64,000 nt of DNA, taken from Vibrio campbellii CAIM 519 = NBRC 15631 = ATCC 25920 (GTDB lineage Bacteria > Pseudomonadota > Gammaproteobacteria > Enterobacterales > Vibrionaceae). The translations under genes were made by a program, and so were the position numbers. Where the stretch lies: the NCBI RefSeq assembly GCF_002163755.1, contig NZ_CP015863.1, positions 2,542,001 through 2,606,000 of the forward strand, read 5' to 3'. The notes under the pieces are model-generated. The model ran no database searches. It had not been told where the DNA came from and was given only the letters and a program-made list of their open reading frames with translations. Positions 55,472-63,714 of the stretch are shown here, piece after piece. The stretch's first letter is position 1, and each line of letters begins with the position of its first letter.

Positions 55472-56023
55472 ACACTCAACATTAAACGCGGCAGTGCTTA
55501 CTATGTCGAAATCAACATGGTGAAAGATCACCTAGAGCAGCGAGAATACCAGTATGCAGGCTTGGTACGTGATGCAGCTAAACGATATGACTTGTCTGAA
55601 GATCTAATCTTCGCCGTGATCAAAACCGAAAGCAACTTTAACCCTTATGCGATCTCTCATGCAGGGGCTTACGGCTTAATGCAGGTGATCCCAAAAACCG
55701 CCGGTGCTGATGTATTTAATTTGGTGAAAAACAAACCGGGTATTCCAACCAAAGAATACTTATTCGATCCTGCCAATAATATTGATACTGGTGCAGCGTA
55801 TTTCTATATATTGAAAAACCGCTATCTAAGAGATGTAAAACATCCAACTTCGAAACACTTTAGTATGATTTCAGCCTATAACGGCGGCACAGTCGGCGTG
55901 CTTTCTACCTTCGATAGTAACCGAAAACGCGCGATGAATGAGCTTAACAGCCTTAACCCGACTCAGGTTTATGATGCGTTCACCACTCAAAACCCAAAAG
56001 GGGAAGCGAGACGCTATCTATAG
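55472..56023 (+). pseudogene. mltC-like lytic transglycosylase remnant (catalytic domain only)
   Basis: The frame encodes an SLT/MltC-type catalytic domain: AVIKTESNFNPYAISHAGAYGLMQVIP contains the catalytic Glu in two overlapping conserved pieces, then FDPANNIDTGAAYF and ISAYNGGTVGVL. The first ATG (55517) lacks a ribosome-binding site, and the family-like sequence (SAYYVEINMVKDHLEQRE) continues in frame upstream of it until a TGA at 55469. There is no signal peptide or N-terminal domain, so the gene is 5'-truncated beside the glpD terminator. At the 3' end a CAG-to-TAG change stops it 15 codons earlier than the intact tail found 2 kb away. Probably non-functional, or a cytosolic fragment. 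Confidence 0.75.
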
Positions 56024-56063
56024 AAAGTGCTGTATTTCCAAAAAGACTTCAGTGAAAGGAATA
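55933..56063 (+). repeat. Left 131-bp direct repeat (mltC-like 3' end)
   Basis: Aligns without gaps to 58004-58134. The first 46 bases are identical; the remaining 85 carry ten differences (about 92% identity overall), including the TAG stop. It marks the left edge of the AT-rich insertion. Confidence 0.93.
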
Positions 56064-56075
56064 CAATATAAAAAT

Positions 56076-56114
56076 AACAACATCACAATAGCTAAAAGCT
56101 ATTGTGATGTTGTT
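56076..56114 (-). terminator. Terminator after the MACPF-like gene
   Basis: An 18-bp perfect stem, AACAACATCACAATAGCT / AGCTATTGTGATGTTGTT, with an AAA loop; on the minus strand it is followed by ATTTTTATATT. Confidence 0.92.
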
Positions 56115-56138
56115 TACAAAGCTACTGAATAAAAAGTT

Positions 56139-57731
56139 TTAGTTTGGTCGATCTTCTACTAAATACTCAATTTTTTTAAAGTTACTATAATCGTAACGCT
56201 TCATCTGTTTCGAGCCTTTCCAATATTCATTTTTTTCAAATAAACGTGCTCCACTTATTGCTAAGAATGGATGACTAAAGTAAGCTCTAGTTTCCCAATC
56301 AATGGTAATCGTTTCTTCTCTAACCTTAGGACCTTTCGTAAAAGGCATCACAGAACGTCGTATCTCGAAAGTTACTCTAACTTTAATTGCGTTGCTTGGT
56401 ATAGTAACATTTTCCCTAGGGATAGATTTTTCACTCCAACTACCCGATTTTGATATCTCTTTCCATATAGGTTTGTCTTCAATTATAGGATCTTCTTTCT
56501 CTAACTGATTACATAGTTGCCCTTGAAGCAAAGTACATTGAGACTGTTCCGGAGAAAAACAATTACTCCAACTTCTCGCATTCTCACACTTTCCATACAT
56601 ATCTACATATTTATTAGCAGTTTGAACACACAACTGAGCGTAAGACTGGGAAGGACAGCGAGGTGCGTACTCAAAGTCCATAAAGTGGTCCCACTTTTTC
56701 ATCTTTTGTCCTATCGGACGATAGTCTAAAAATGTTTGCCAGTAGGATTTATTAGTTGGATTTAAATATTCAGACGTTTCATAACGAATTGGACTAAGTA
56801 CTTGACTATCACTTTCCTCAAATCGTACTAATTTTTCTTTAAAGTTAAGCAGGTCGGAATCAGAGATAACAGTTTCATCACCAACAATGTAGGCTCTGAT
56901 CTTAAAGTTATAATCATTTTGGTAACGACGGTATTTTTCAATCGTAGACTGACTTGCAGAGCCCCCAACTAGTCCACCGTAAGAAGCTGCTATTTCCTTG
57001 GCAACTTCTTTCGATTTTTTTAGCTCATTAGTTTTTGATTCAACTTGAATCAACACAGCAATCTCTTTTCCATAGATGGCACTGCTGATGACTGCATCTC
57101 CACATAAATTTCGGAAATTAATTTTAGAGGCCTGACTTCCTGCTTGAAGAAGTCTTTGTGCTCTAGAGCTTAGCTCTGGCCATACTTCCGTTATTTTTTC
57201 TTTGGTTTGGTTTTTAATAGTAAACGCAACGGTTGTCGCATTACTTAACTCTCTAAAATCTCGAGTAATCTTCCTCTTATAACTCGCAGAAGCCGAGAAT
57301 TTACCAAAACCTCCACTCGCACCTGCTGAAGTATTCATTTCGAAAAACTCATTAATTTCAGTGGTATTAATCACCACCTTTCCATCAACTACTTTAGAGA
57401 AGTTTGGAACCTCAACCGTCCCGCTTTGTGAGAGGCAGTTATAGTTGGTTGGTTCTTGAGATAGGATGTTAAAACCGTAGTTAACGATATTATTTCCACT
57501 ACTAGAGTTAGGCATCCTTGGGACTCTTACACCTGCAGTATTATAAGTTCTTTGATTGAGCTTAGACGTTTTTTCTCCAAAACTCTTAATTATGTCTAGT
57601 TCATTATTATTTAGAACAGTAGTCTCTGCTTTCTCCCATAAGCTTATTAGCTCTCCAGACTCATTATTTGCATATACTCCATTAGCAAAAAAAGCAGATA
57701 ATACTGATATATATATTATTTTTTTATTCAT
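56139..57731 (-). CDS. Secreted MACPF-like pore-forming protein (putative toxin)
   Basis: A 530-residue secreted protein, signal peptide MNKKIIYISVLSAFFANGVYA. Residues about 80-320 resemble the MACPF/CDC fold: NYGFNIL (84-90), a Gly/Ser/Ala-rich stretch (135-152) suited to a membrane-inserting hairpin, then FRNLCGDAVISSAIYG (206-221) and IAVLIQV, matching the usual F-x-x-Y-G-T-H-Y-I-T-S...G pattern with CGD in place of YGTH, then FKIRAYIVGDE and LSPIRYE (312-318). A Cys-rich segment with six cysteines (C359-C407) and a beta-rich C-terminal domain (about 420-530, possibly for target binding) follow. The ATG at 57731 has AGAG upstream; an in-frame start at 57806 would spoil the signal. The AT-rich base use differs from its neighbours. 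The pore-forming role is inference from pattern matching. Confidence 0.7.
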   Translation of the reverse strand: MNKKIIYISVLSAFFANGVYANNESGELISLWEKAETTVLNNNELDIIKSFGEKTSKLNQRTYNTAGVRVPRMPNSSSGNNIVNYGFNILSQEPTNYNCLSQSGTVEVPNFSKVVDGKVVINTTEINEFFEMNTSAGASGGFGKFSASASYKRKITRDFRELSNATTVAFTIKNQTKEKITEVWPELSSRAQRLLQAGSQASKINFRNLCGDAVISSAIYGKEIAVLIQVESKTNELKKSKEVAKEIAASYGGLVGGSASQSTIEKYRRYQNDYNFKIRAYIVGDETVISDSDLLNFKEKLVRFEESDSQVLSPIRYETSEYLNPTNKSYWQTFLDYRPIGQKMKKWDHFMDFEYAPRCPSQSYAQLCVQTANKYVDMYGKCENARSWSNCFSPEQSQCTLLQGQLCNQLEKEDPIIEDKPIWKEISKSGSWSEKSIPRENVTIPSNAIKVRVTFEIRRSVMPFTKGPKVREETITIDWETRAYFSHPFLAISGARLFEKNEYWKGSKQMKRYDYSNFKKIEYLVEDRPN

Positions 57732-58003
57732 AACATCTCTTTCTTGGTCTAAATACTTCGCGCCAATCATATACATAAGAAGAATAAACAAAATAAATAA
57801 CAACAACTTATTTTATAAATTCATCCTTGATCACATCTAGACCAAACAAAAAATACAGAAAAATCAATAAAGAAAAACTCAATATCTATTTTGTTATTAT
57901 TATTCTTTTTATTTTTGATTATCATCACAAAAAATAAAATGGCATATTTCTGTGTTCTATCTTTCGAATAAAAAACCAATGTTGACAAGGAAATTAAACC
58001 TAT
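57732..58003. other. AT-rich upstream region of the MACPF-like gene
   Basis: About 270 bases of very AT-rich sequence with no gene; it should hold the toxin promoter and would be a natural target for H-NS silencing. No clear -35/-10 pair was assigned. Confidence 0.5.
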
Positions 58004-58134
58004 GATGAATGAGCTTAACAGCCTTAACCCGACTCAGGTTTATGATGCGCTAACCACCCAACATCCAAAAGGGGAAGCAAGACGCTACCTACAGAAAGTG
58101 CTGTATTTCCAAAAAGACTTCAGCGAAGGGAATA
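58004..58134 (+). repeat. Right 131-bp direct repeat (mltC-like 3' end)
   Basis: The partner of the left repeat. It encodes the intact tail (LTTQHP ... LQKVLYFQKDFSEGNI), closer to the MltC family than the left copy, so it is probably the original chromosomal end. Confidence 0.93.
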
Positions 58135-58139
58135 TCTAA
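58005..58139 (+). pseudogene. Detached 3' end of the mltC-like gene
   Basis: 44 codons from ATGAATGAGC to the TAA, in the mltC-like frame and ending in KDFSEGNI. It has no 5' part; the sequence before 58004 is unrelated AT-rich DNA. It is the displaced native tail of the gene interrupted on the left. Confidence 0.85.
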
Positions 58140-58152
58140 TTTTACCTAACCA

Positions 58153-58322
58153 CAAAACGAAAAACGCCGCTTAGTTCCACGGAGGTATAGAACTAAGCGG
58201 CCATGTAATTACACGAAAAGACACCTATGGGTCTAAAACGTCAATTGGCTAGCTAATCACTCATATGCATATGAGCAATAACATCTACAGAGTAGCGGAG
58301 TCCGCACCTTCTAGCACGCTCA
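58153..58322 (-). ncRNA. Candidate structured small RNA
   Basis: On the minus strand a TATAGT box (58334-58329) precedes about 170 bases packed with hairpins: GCGGA/TCCGC, the 16-base palindrome CTCATATGCATATGAG (58260-58275), GAC(C)CA...TG(T)GTC near 58220-58233, and finally a 12-bp perfect stem (58166-58177 with 58190-58201) followed by GTTTTTCGTTTTG. The terminator loop reads TATACCTCCGTG, containing the anti-Shine-Dalgarno ACCTCC. No ORF is present. Part or all may instead be read-through from nnrS. Confidence 0.5.
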
Positions 58323-58410
58323 AATCCCACTATAGAATTCAACGCTTTTCACATTCTTAACAATTATCTTACTAATTGTGGGTCATTTGCGGAAGCAAGC
58401 TCAAATAAAA

Positions 58411-58435
58411 AGGACTCACACCGTTGGTTGAGCCC
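58411..58435 (-). terminator. Terminator after nnrS
   Basis: GGGCTCA / TGAGTCC (one G-U) with TTTTTATTT on the minus strand, 25 bases past the nnrS stop. Confidence 0.8.
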
Positions 58436-58459
58436 TTCTTTATCAAATCTTAACTGTGA

Positions 58460-59644
58460 CTATCCGGGATGACCATCCACTCTTGGTTTCATCAGCATCA
58501 TTCCGAATCGCCATACAAACATACCGAAAGCCAGAATCCACAAGGAGGCACTGACATCGATCCAAAGTAGCATGTGTGAAGGGTCAAAAATCACGCCTAG
58601 GCTTCTTGCTAACGCCGCACCAATCACGGCAGCAAAAGCGATGCTCATGTTTGGGCCTTTGTAAATCATGCGTCCTGTGTGCCCCATAGTCACTCGAGCA
58701 ATCATCGCTAAGATCAATCCACCCAACGCGCCGATAGCAAACAGATGAATTAAGTTGTGGTTCGCAAACGCATTATCCCAACTACCACGTAAAATCAGAC
58801 TCAAAGGCAGACACAAATAAGCCGCATGTAACGACCACACCAACGGCTCGCTAAGTGTCAGCCAAGGCTTCCAGCGCAGGAATCGAACCAACTGTGCCGC
58901 TCCAGCAAACAACATAAGTGGCTGACCAAGTTCCGCAAACGTCACAGGGAAGAAACTCAACACGAACAACATAACCAAAGGTAGGTTGGCGAGCCAATCT
59001 AACCACATCAGCGGTTTAGCCTTTTCGAAGTTAAAGCGACGAGCGGTGAAAAATGGAATCACTCGTCCGCCCATGATAGAAAGCAGCAAAGTGAACCACC
59101 AAAGCATCGCTTGCCATACCGCAGAAGAGGAAAATGGCGGCATGCCTTTCACCGTTGCGTAACTGGCAAAGTTGGCAAAGATGGCGAGCAAGAATAACGG
59201 AACAAAAAATAGGTTACGCCACCCTTTAGCACGATAAACTCGTATGCCGATCTCATACGCTACAAACAGTAAAAACAGCGCTTCAACACTGCTAGTTAAC
59301 CAAAGTGGTGCAGGCGTCCAAAGTAGAACTCGAGGAGCAAGCCATAAAAAAAACAATGCTAGCAAGGTGTAGTGCTTCGTGCCGTTAATGCCCGTCCAGT
59401 TTTGCACTGCAGTCAGTACAAAGCCCACTACTATTGCCATTGAAAAACCAAACAACATTTCATGAACGTGCCACCACAACGCCGGAACACTCAATGCACT
59501 TGGCTGTCCGGTTTGGAACATCCATACCCATACCGCAATTGCGACAACAGCATAAATAGAGCCAAACAGGAAAAACGGTCTAAACCCTAATCGCAGCCAT
59601 GCAGGGATTTTCTCTTCCACTTTTTTATCGGTGATATTCAGCAT
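58460..59644 (-). CDS. nnrS: NnrS family heme-copper membrane protein
   Basis: A polytopic inner-membrane protein (394 residues, about twelve helices) of the NnrS family, which protects against nitric-oxide stress and is NsrR-controlled in V. cholerae. Conserved features are RLGFRPFFLFG, WWHVHEMLFGF with metal-binding His, and IARVTMGHTGR near the C-terminus. The frame opens at 59716, but the ATG at 59644 has AAGGG upstream and matches the family; the longer start would lie inside a predicted NsrR operator. Confidence 0.93.
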   Translation of the reverse strand: MLNITDKKVEEKIPAWLRLGFRPFFLFGSIYAVVAIAVWVWMFQTGQPSALSVPALWWHVHEMLFGFSMAIVVGFVLTAVQNWTGINGTKHYTLLALFFLWLAPRVLLWTPAPLWLTSSVEALFLLFVAYEIGIRVYRAKGWRNLFFVPLFLLAIFANFASYATVKGMPPFSSSAVWQAMLWWFTLLLSIMGGRVIPFFTARRFNFEKAKPLMWLDWLANLPLVMLFVLSFFPVTFAELGQPLMLFAGAAQLVRFLRWKPWLTLSEPLVWSLHAAYLCLPLSLILRGSWDNAFANHNLIHLFAIGALGGLILAMIARVTMGHTGRMIYKGPNMSIAFAAVIGAALARSLGVIFDPSHMLLWIDVSASLWILAFGMFVWRFGMMLMKPRVDGHPG

Positions 59645-59707
59645 TGTGATGCCCTTAAGTACCCATATGATACCGTTCAAAAATTCTACGCGTTCGATCT
59701 TAACACA

Positions 59708-59730
59708 AACACGCATAAAAAATACATGTT
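59708..59730. promoter_or_regulatory. Candidate NsrR operator upstream of nnrS
   Basis: The 23-base window AACACGCATA...TACATGTT fits the NsrR consensus (AAGATGYATTT-N-AAATRCATCTT, as remembered) at about 17 of 22 positions, with a near-perfect right half. It lies about 65 bases before the nnrS ATG, where nitric oxide-responsive repression would be expected. Confidence 0.6.
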
Positions 59731-59896
59731 ATAAGATCATACTACCTACCCTTTAGAGGTAAAACATTGCGCCTGATGCCGTGGAGGCATTTCCTCCCAA
59801 GAACGAAAATGCTGGGCTCAGTAAGAATGACTTAGATATCATATTTAGGTATAACGGAGAGAACGGAATTCGTCGAAGTAAAAGGGAACAATCACG

Positions 59897-60448
59897 ATGT
59901 ATATATTTGGCTACGGCAGTTTAATCAATGCCGCCTCGCGCAAGTTAACGGGTCAAACGGGAGAAGCCATCCCAGTCACCGCTCATGGGTTGGTGCGCTA
60001 TTGGGGCAAAGTTGACGACAGCTATATCTTGTCACCCTTGGTTGTGAATGAAGGCGAAGGGCAAGTCAATGGCGTGCTGCTTGAAGTCGACGATCTAGCG
60101 CTGGTGGAATTTGACCGACGCGAGCGTGGCTACCATCGTATTCAAATCCGTCCTGATCAGATTGAAGCAGAGACCACTTTTAACTCGGAGCACAGCATTT
60201 GGGTTTATGTGAAAAACGATCCGTTGCCACCCTGCTCGCGCAGTCCCATCATGCAAAGCTATGTGGATACTGTTCTCGCTGGATGCTTGGAAGTCTCTCA
60301 CGCGTTTGCTGAGCACTTCGTTCGCCATACCCTTGGTTGGCATCATGCCAAAGAAAACGACCGCCACCAGCCAAAATATGGCAACTTAGCGGGCGTACAA
60401 GATCATCATTATGAGTTGATTGACAACCTAATTAAAAAGGGAGCCTAG
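59897..60448 (+). CDS. Gamma-glutamylcyclotransferase-like protein
   Basis: A 183-residue GGCT/AIG2-fold protein. The substrate loop YIFGYGSLIN is at the N-terminus, and the catalytic Glu is probably in VEFDRRERGYHR. Such enzymes cyclise gamma-glutamyl amines or peptides to 5-oxoproline; the natural substrate here is unknown. No signal peptide. The gene ends within a terminator shared with the outer-membrane protein gene on the opposite strand. Confidence 0.85.
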   Translation: MYIFGYGSLINAASRKLTGQTGEAIPVTAHGLVRYWGKVDDSYILSPLVVNEGEGQVNGVLLEVDDLALVEFDRRERGYHRIQIRPDQIEAETTFNSEHSIWVYVKNDPLPPCSRSPIMQSYVDTVLAGCLEVSHAFAEHFVRHTLGWHHAKENDRHQPKYGNLAGVQDHHYELIDNLIKKGA

Positions 60449-60462
60449 AGACTCCCTTTTAT
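60435..60462. terminator. Bidirectional terminator between the GGCT-like and OMP genes
   Basis: AAAAGGGAG / CTCCCTTTT; the stem includes the end of the upstream gene, and A/T flanks allow both directions. Confidence 0.85.
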
Positions 60463-60486
60463 TATTCATACTCTGCTTGTTCAAGA

Positions 60487-61098
60487 TTAGAACTTGTAAT
60501 CAATACCAGCGTACAGGCTGTTGAAATCAAAATCTTTATCACCACCGCCCTCAACATCGATCGTTACTGAGGAAGCACGGTAACCACCGGAAACGATCAG
60601 GCCTGAAGCAAATTCATAACCCGCTTCAACACCGTAGTTAAACCCTATGCTGCTAGCATCATCTGCAGCAGATAAAGTAGGTTTAGATGGTACCTTCCTA
60701 TTCAAATCTACTCCCATAACACCAAATCCAGCAATAGCGCCCACATAGATACCAGTGCCTGAAAAATAATACTTTGGTTTCATATTAAGATTCACTGCAT
60801 AGCTTTCAACTTCGAGCTTTGCTGGGTAGGTACCGTAACCATCATTAACGTAACCATTATAATCAGTGCTACCGAAGTGAATGAACTCCCCCTCGAAAGC
60901 CAATGTGAGATTTTGCGAATATACTCGCTCCTTCCCAACACTAAGACTTAGACCAGACGCTGAATCCTTTTTAAAATGAAAGTCTGACTTGATATCAGAA
61001 TTTAAAATATCCGCACCAATGTACCAATTACCTTCCGCCTGAACCGACGCCGAAGCAACCACTGCTCCTAAAGCCAATAATGGCAATACTTTTTTCAT
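60487..61098 (-). CDS. Outer-membrane beta-barrel protein (OmpA/OmpW-like size)
   Basis: A 203-residue secreted protein: signal peptide ending ASVQA, mature start EGNWYIGADIL, eight or so amphipathic strands, and the C-terminal aromatic LYAGIDYKF expected for BAM substrates. It resembles generic porin-family small barrels; no specific name is justified. It stands alone on the minus strand with an AT-rich upstream region (61099-61244, nothing recognised). Confidence 0.83.
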   Translation of the reverse strand: MKKVLPLLALGAVVASASVQAEGNWYIGADILNSDIKSDFHFKKDSASGLSLSVGKERVYSQNLTLAFEGEFIHFGSTDYNGYVNDGYGTYPAKLEVESYAVNLNMKPKYYFSGTGIYVGAIAGFGVMGVDLNRKVPSKPTLSAADDASSIGFNYGVEAGYEFASGLIVSGGYRASSVTIDVEGGGDKDFDFNSLYAGIDYKF

Positions 61099-61244
61099 TA
61101 TAATTTCCTAATTTTTTCATACTGTTAGACAGCTTTTAAAAGCGCAGAAATTATAAATAAAGGTGAATATGATTCTATTGATTCGTTTATAAAATGAGAT
61201 CTAAAGCATAAATAACTGTTATACAAACAATATATGATTAGACA

Positions 61245-61470
61245 CTAAACGATTCTCACACCAGCAGGCATGGCGCGTTCCGGCGTTAGCAGAACACTTT
61301 CTGATTCGTCATCAGTTTCGGCACACAGCAACATGCACTCAGAGGTTTCACCACGCATCTTAGCTTTTGCTAGATTACACAGCACTACCACTTGTTTAAC
61401 CATCAACTTGTCTGTATTTTCGCGACGGGCTACCTGACGATTTCCTGCAGTCGATATCTGACATTGCTCT
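61245..61470 (-). pseudogene. ygjH: Decayed tRNA-binding protein YgjH
   Basis: The minus strand encodes the C-terminal half of YgjH almost intact (VVVLCNLAKAKMRGE, TSECMLLCAETDD, LLTPERAMPAGVRIV, then TAG). Directly before it VARRENTDKL fits the family's ENADKL segment, but about 30 residues normally found between DKL and M-K-VVVLCN are missing, and further upstream the frame is shifted (EIV and VARR fall in different frames) with no start. The fragment has lost the tRNA-binding OB-fold core and should be non-functional. Confidence 0.82.
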
Positions 61471-61598
61471 TACAAAACGAGAGATAAAGCCCGCTACAGT
61501 AGTCTCGCCCCAACTGTAACATTTTGTAACAAGACTCGATCGTGTCTTTTCCTTTTATCGGGGCATGCGAAGAATAAAAACAGATCTGAAGGCCTCTC

Positions 61599-63473
61599 AT
61601 GCTACGCAAACGAAATGAATTTCGAGACCACAACCAAGAAGTGCGGTTGTTTAAAAACCGTGCCATCGTAGCTTTCATCGGCATGGTTATTTTGTTAGGG
61701 GGATTGGTCGCGAATCTTTACAACCTGCAGGTTAACCAGTTTAAAGATTATCAAACTCGTTCAAACGATAACCGAATTAAAATTCTTCCTATCGCGCCAA
61801 CACGCGGGTTAATTTATGACAGAAATGGCGTTTTGCTTGCCGAGAACCGCCCAGTGTACAACCTAGACATGATCCCTGAGCAAGCAGGTGATTTAGATGT
61901 GTTAATAGAAAAATTGACCCACTATATCGACATAACACCTGAGCAAGTTGAATCATTCAAAAAACGCTACAACCACACCCGTAGGTTCCGTGCTGTCACC
62001 ATCAAGCATGAGTTGAATGACGAACAAGTCGCGCGCTTTTCTGTTCATCAACACGAATTTAATGGTGTATTTGTTACAGCGGATCTCAAACGCTTCTACC
62101 CTTTCGGTGAACAACTGACTCATGTCCTTGGCTATGTCTCTCACATCAACGACCGAGATTTACACCGTCTAGAGGAAGAGGGGCAAGCCAAGAACTATCA
62201 AGCAACGCGAAACATCGGCAAACTGGGTGTGGAGCGCTACTACGAAAATATTCTTCACGGTACCAAAGGCTATGAAGAAGTCGAAGTAAACAGCAGAGGT
62301 CGTGTGATTCGCACCATTAAATATGTGCCTCCTATCGCTGGTAAAGATATCGTTTTGAACCTTGATATTGAATTACAACAATTCGTATACGAAACACTCG
62401 CCAATCGTCAGGGTAGCGCAGTTGTACTTGACCCACGTGATAACAGTGTACTCGCAATGGCATCCAGCCCAAGCTACGATCCGAACCCATTTGTCAGCGG
62501 TATCTCCAGTAAAGCATACAACACGCTACTGAACGATCCTGCTCGCCCTCTCGTTAATCGGGCTACGCTCGGTGTCTATCCTCCAGGCTCTACCATTAAG
62601 CCTTTTATGGCTGTTGCGGGACTTGAAGAGCATGTTATTACACCAAACACGGTGCGCAATGATCACGGAGTTTGGCGCATTCCTGGCTCCAAGCCTAATT
62701 CCAAAGCATGGCGAGATTGGAAACGCTGGGGCCACGGCAACGTTGATGTAACTAAAGCTATCGAGGAATCGGTGGACTCTTTCTTCTACCAAATCGCCTT
62801 TGATCTTGGTATCGACCGCATTTCGAAGTGGATGAATAAATTCGGCTTTGGCCTACCAACTGGCATCGACATCTACGAGGAAAGCAGCGCCAATATGCCA
62901 ACACGAGAGTGGAAAGTAGCTCGTCATCGAACCCCTTGGTACCAAGGCGATACCGTGCCTGTTGGTATTGGGCAAGGTTACTGGACAGCAACGCCAATGC
63001 AGATAGCGAAAGCGACATCTTTGCTTATCAACCACGGTGAAATCAAAGCACCACATCTGCTCAAAGCGGTGATTGAACATGGGGACAACTTTGAAAAACA
63101 AGTCGACGTAGAACCTAAAGACTTACCGTCAATCGATAACGTACCGGATAAATTCTGGGATATTCCAATCAATGCGATGCGCCTTGTAAACAATGGTGCT
63201 CATGGCTCTGGTCGCCGCGCGTTTAAGGGCGCGGAGTACAGTAGTGGCGGTAAATCTGGCACAGCACAAGTATACAGTCTACGAAAAGACGAAATCTATA
63301 ATTCGAAAAAACTGGCAAACCATCTGCTTGATCATGCTTTATTTACTGCATTTGCCCCTTACGAGAACCCAAAGTATGTGGCAACGGTCGTGATCGAACA
63401 CGGAAACGGAGGCTCAAAAGTAGGTGCACCATTTATTCGACAAGTATTCGATCATGTACTCGTTCATCATTAG
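61599..63473 (+). CDS. mrdA: Penicillin-binding protein 2 paralogue (transpeptidase)
   Basis: A 624-residue class B PBP. One N-terminal membrane helix (about 22-42), the PBP dimer domain, then a transpeptidase domain with nucleophile S331 in STIK, S391-V-D393 and K552-S-G-T. PBP2 crosslinks side-wall peptidoglycan with RodA. No rodA, mltB/rlpA or other elongasome gene is next to it, so this is likely a second, stand-alone PBP2 and not the housekeeping copy. The N-terminus MLRKRNEFRDHNQE is family-like, with GAAGG about eight bases upstream. It could affect susceptibility to PBP2-binding beta-lactams; that is inference. Confidence 0.9.
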   Translation: MLRKRNEFRDHNQEVRLFKNRAIVAFIGMVILLGGLVANLYNLQVNQFKDYQTRSNDNRIKILPIAPTRGLIYDRNGVLLAENRPVYNLDMIPEQAGDLDVLIEKLTHYIDITPEQVESFKKRYNHTRRFRAVTIKHELNDEQVARFSVHQHEFNGVFVTADLKRFYPFGEQLTHVLGYVSHINDRDLHRLEEEGQAKNYQATRNIGKLGVERYYENILHGTKGYEEVEVNSRGRVIRTIKYVPPIAGKDIVLNLDIELQQFVYETLANRQGSAVVLDPRDNSVLAMASSPSYDPNPFVSGISSKAYNTLLNDPARPLVNRATLGVYPPGSTIKPFMAVAGLEEHVITPNTVRNDHGVWRIPGSKPNSKAWRDWKRWGHGNVDVTKAIEESVDSFFYQIAFDLGIDRISKWMNKFGFGLPTGIDIYEESSANMPTREWKVARHRTPWYQGDTVPVGIGQGYWTATPMQIAKATSLLINHGEIKAPHLLKAVIEHGDNFEKQVDVEPKDLPSIDNVPDKFWDIPINAMRLVNNGAHGSGRRAFKGAEYSSGGKSGTAQVYSLRKDEIYNSKKLANHLLDHALFTAFAPYENPKYVATVVIEHGNGGSKVGAPFIRQVFDHVLVHH

Positions 63474-63533
63474 CAAAGCAAAGAAAACCCACATCAGTCA
63501 TAATCTCAGATATCAGTAAAGCAAGTTTGAACG

Positions 63534-63575
63534 AAAAACCACAACAGTATATACATTGTCGTTGTGGTTTTTGTC
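63534..63575 (+). terminator. Terminator after the PBP2 paralogue
   Basis: A 12-bp stem AAAAACCACAAC / GTTGTGGTTTTT with a 15-base loop and a T run. Confidence 0.9.
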
Positions 63576-63714
63576 CCCGCTTCAAACATCTGGGGATACC
63601 TAATTTACCTTTTAGAACGAACTTATTATTTGTGCTCCCAAATACGACTGAATACAATCAGCACTCATCAATCGCATTTCCCTAGGTTTAAAGCCTCTCG
63701 GCATAAAGGACAAC

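Larger units (their letters stand above)
55933..58134. mobile_element. Putative toxin-gene insertion between mltC-tail repeats
   Basis: About 1.94 kb of AT-rich DNA with a single gene sits between two copies of the same 131-bp gene end. No transposase, integrase or terminal inverted repeats are visible. The geometry fits integration of a DNA circle by recombination inside the shared 3' end of the mltC-like gene, or a tandem event followed by deletion. The identity boundaries and the AT content support foreign origin. Confidence 0.65.

Noticed and set aside
57556..57840. Plus-strand ORF of 94 codons over the 5' end of the MACPF-like gene
   Set aside because: Antisense to the signal peptide region in AT-rich DNA; no start signals or recognisable domain.
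55933..58134. Insertion sequence or integron cassette
   Set aside because: No transposase, integrase, attC-like fold or terminal inverted repeats; the flanks are copies of a gene end.
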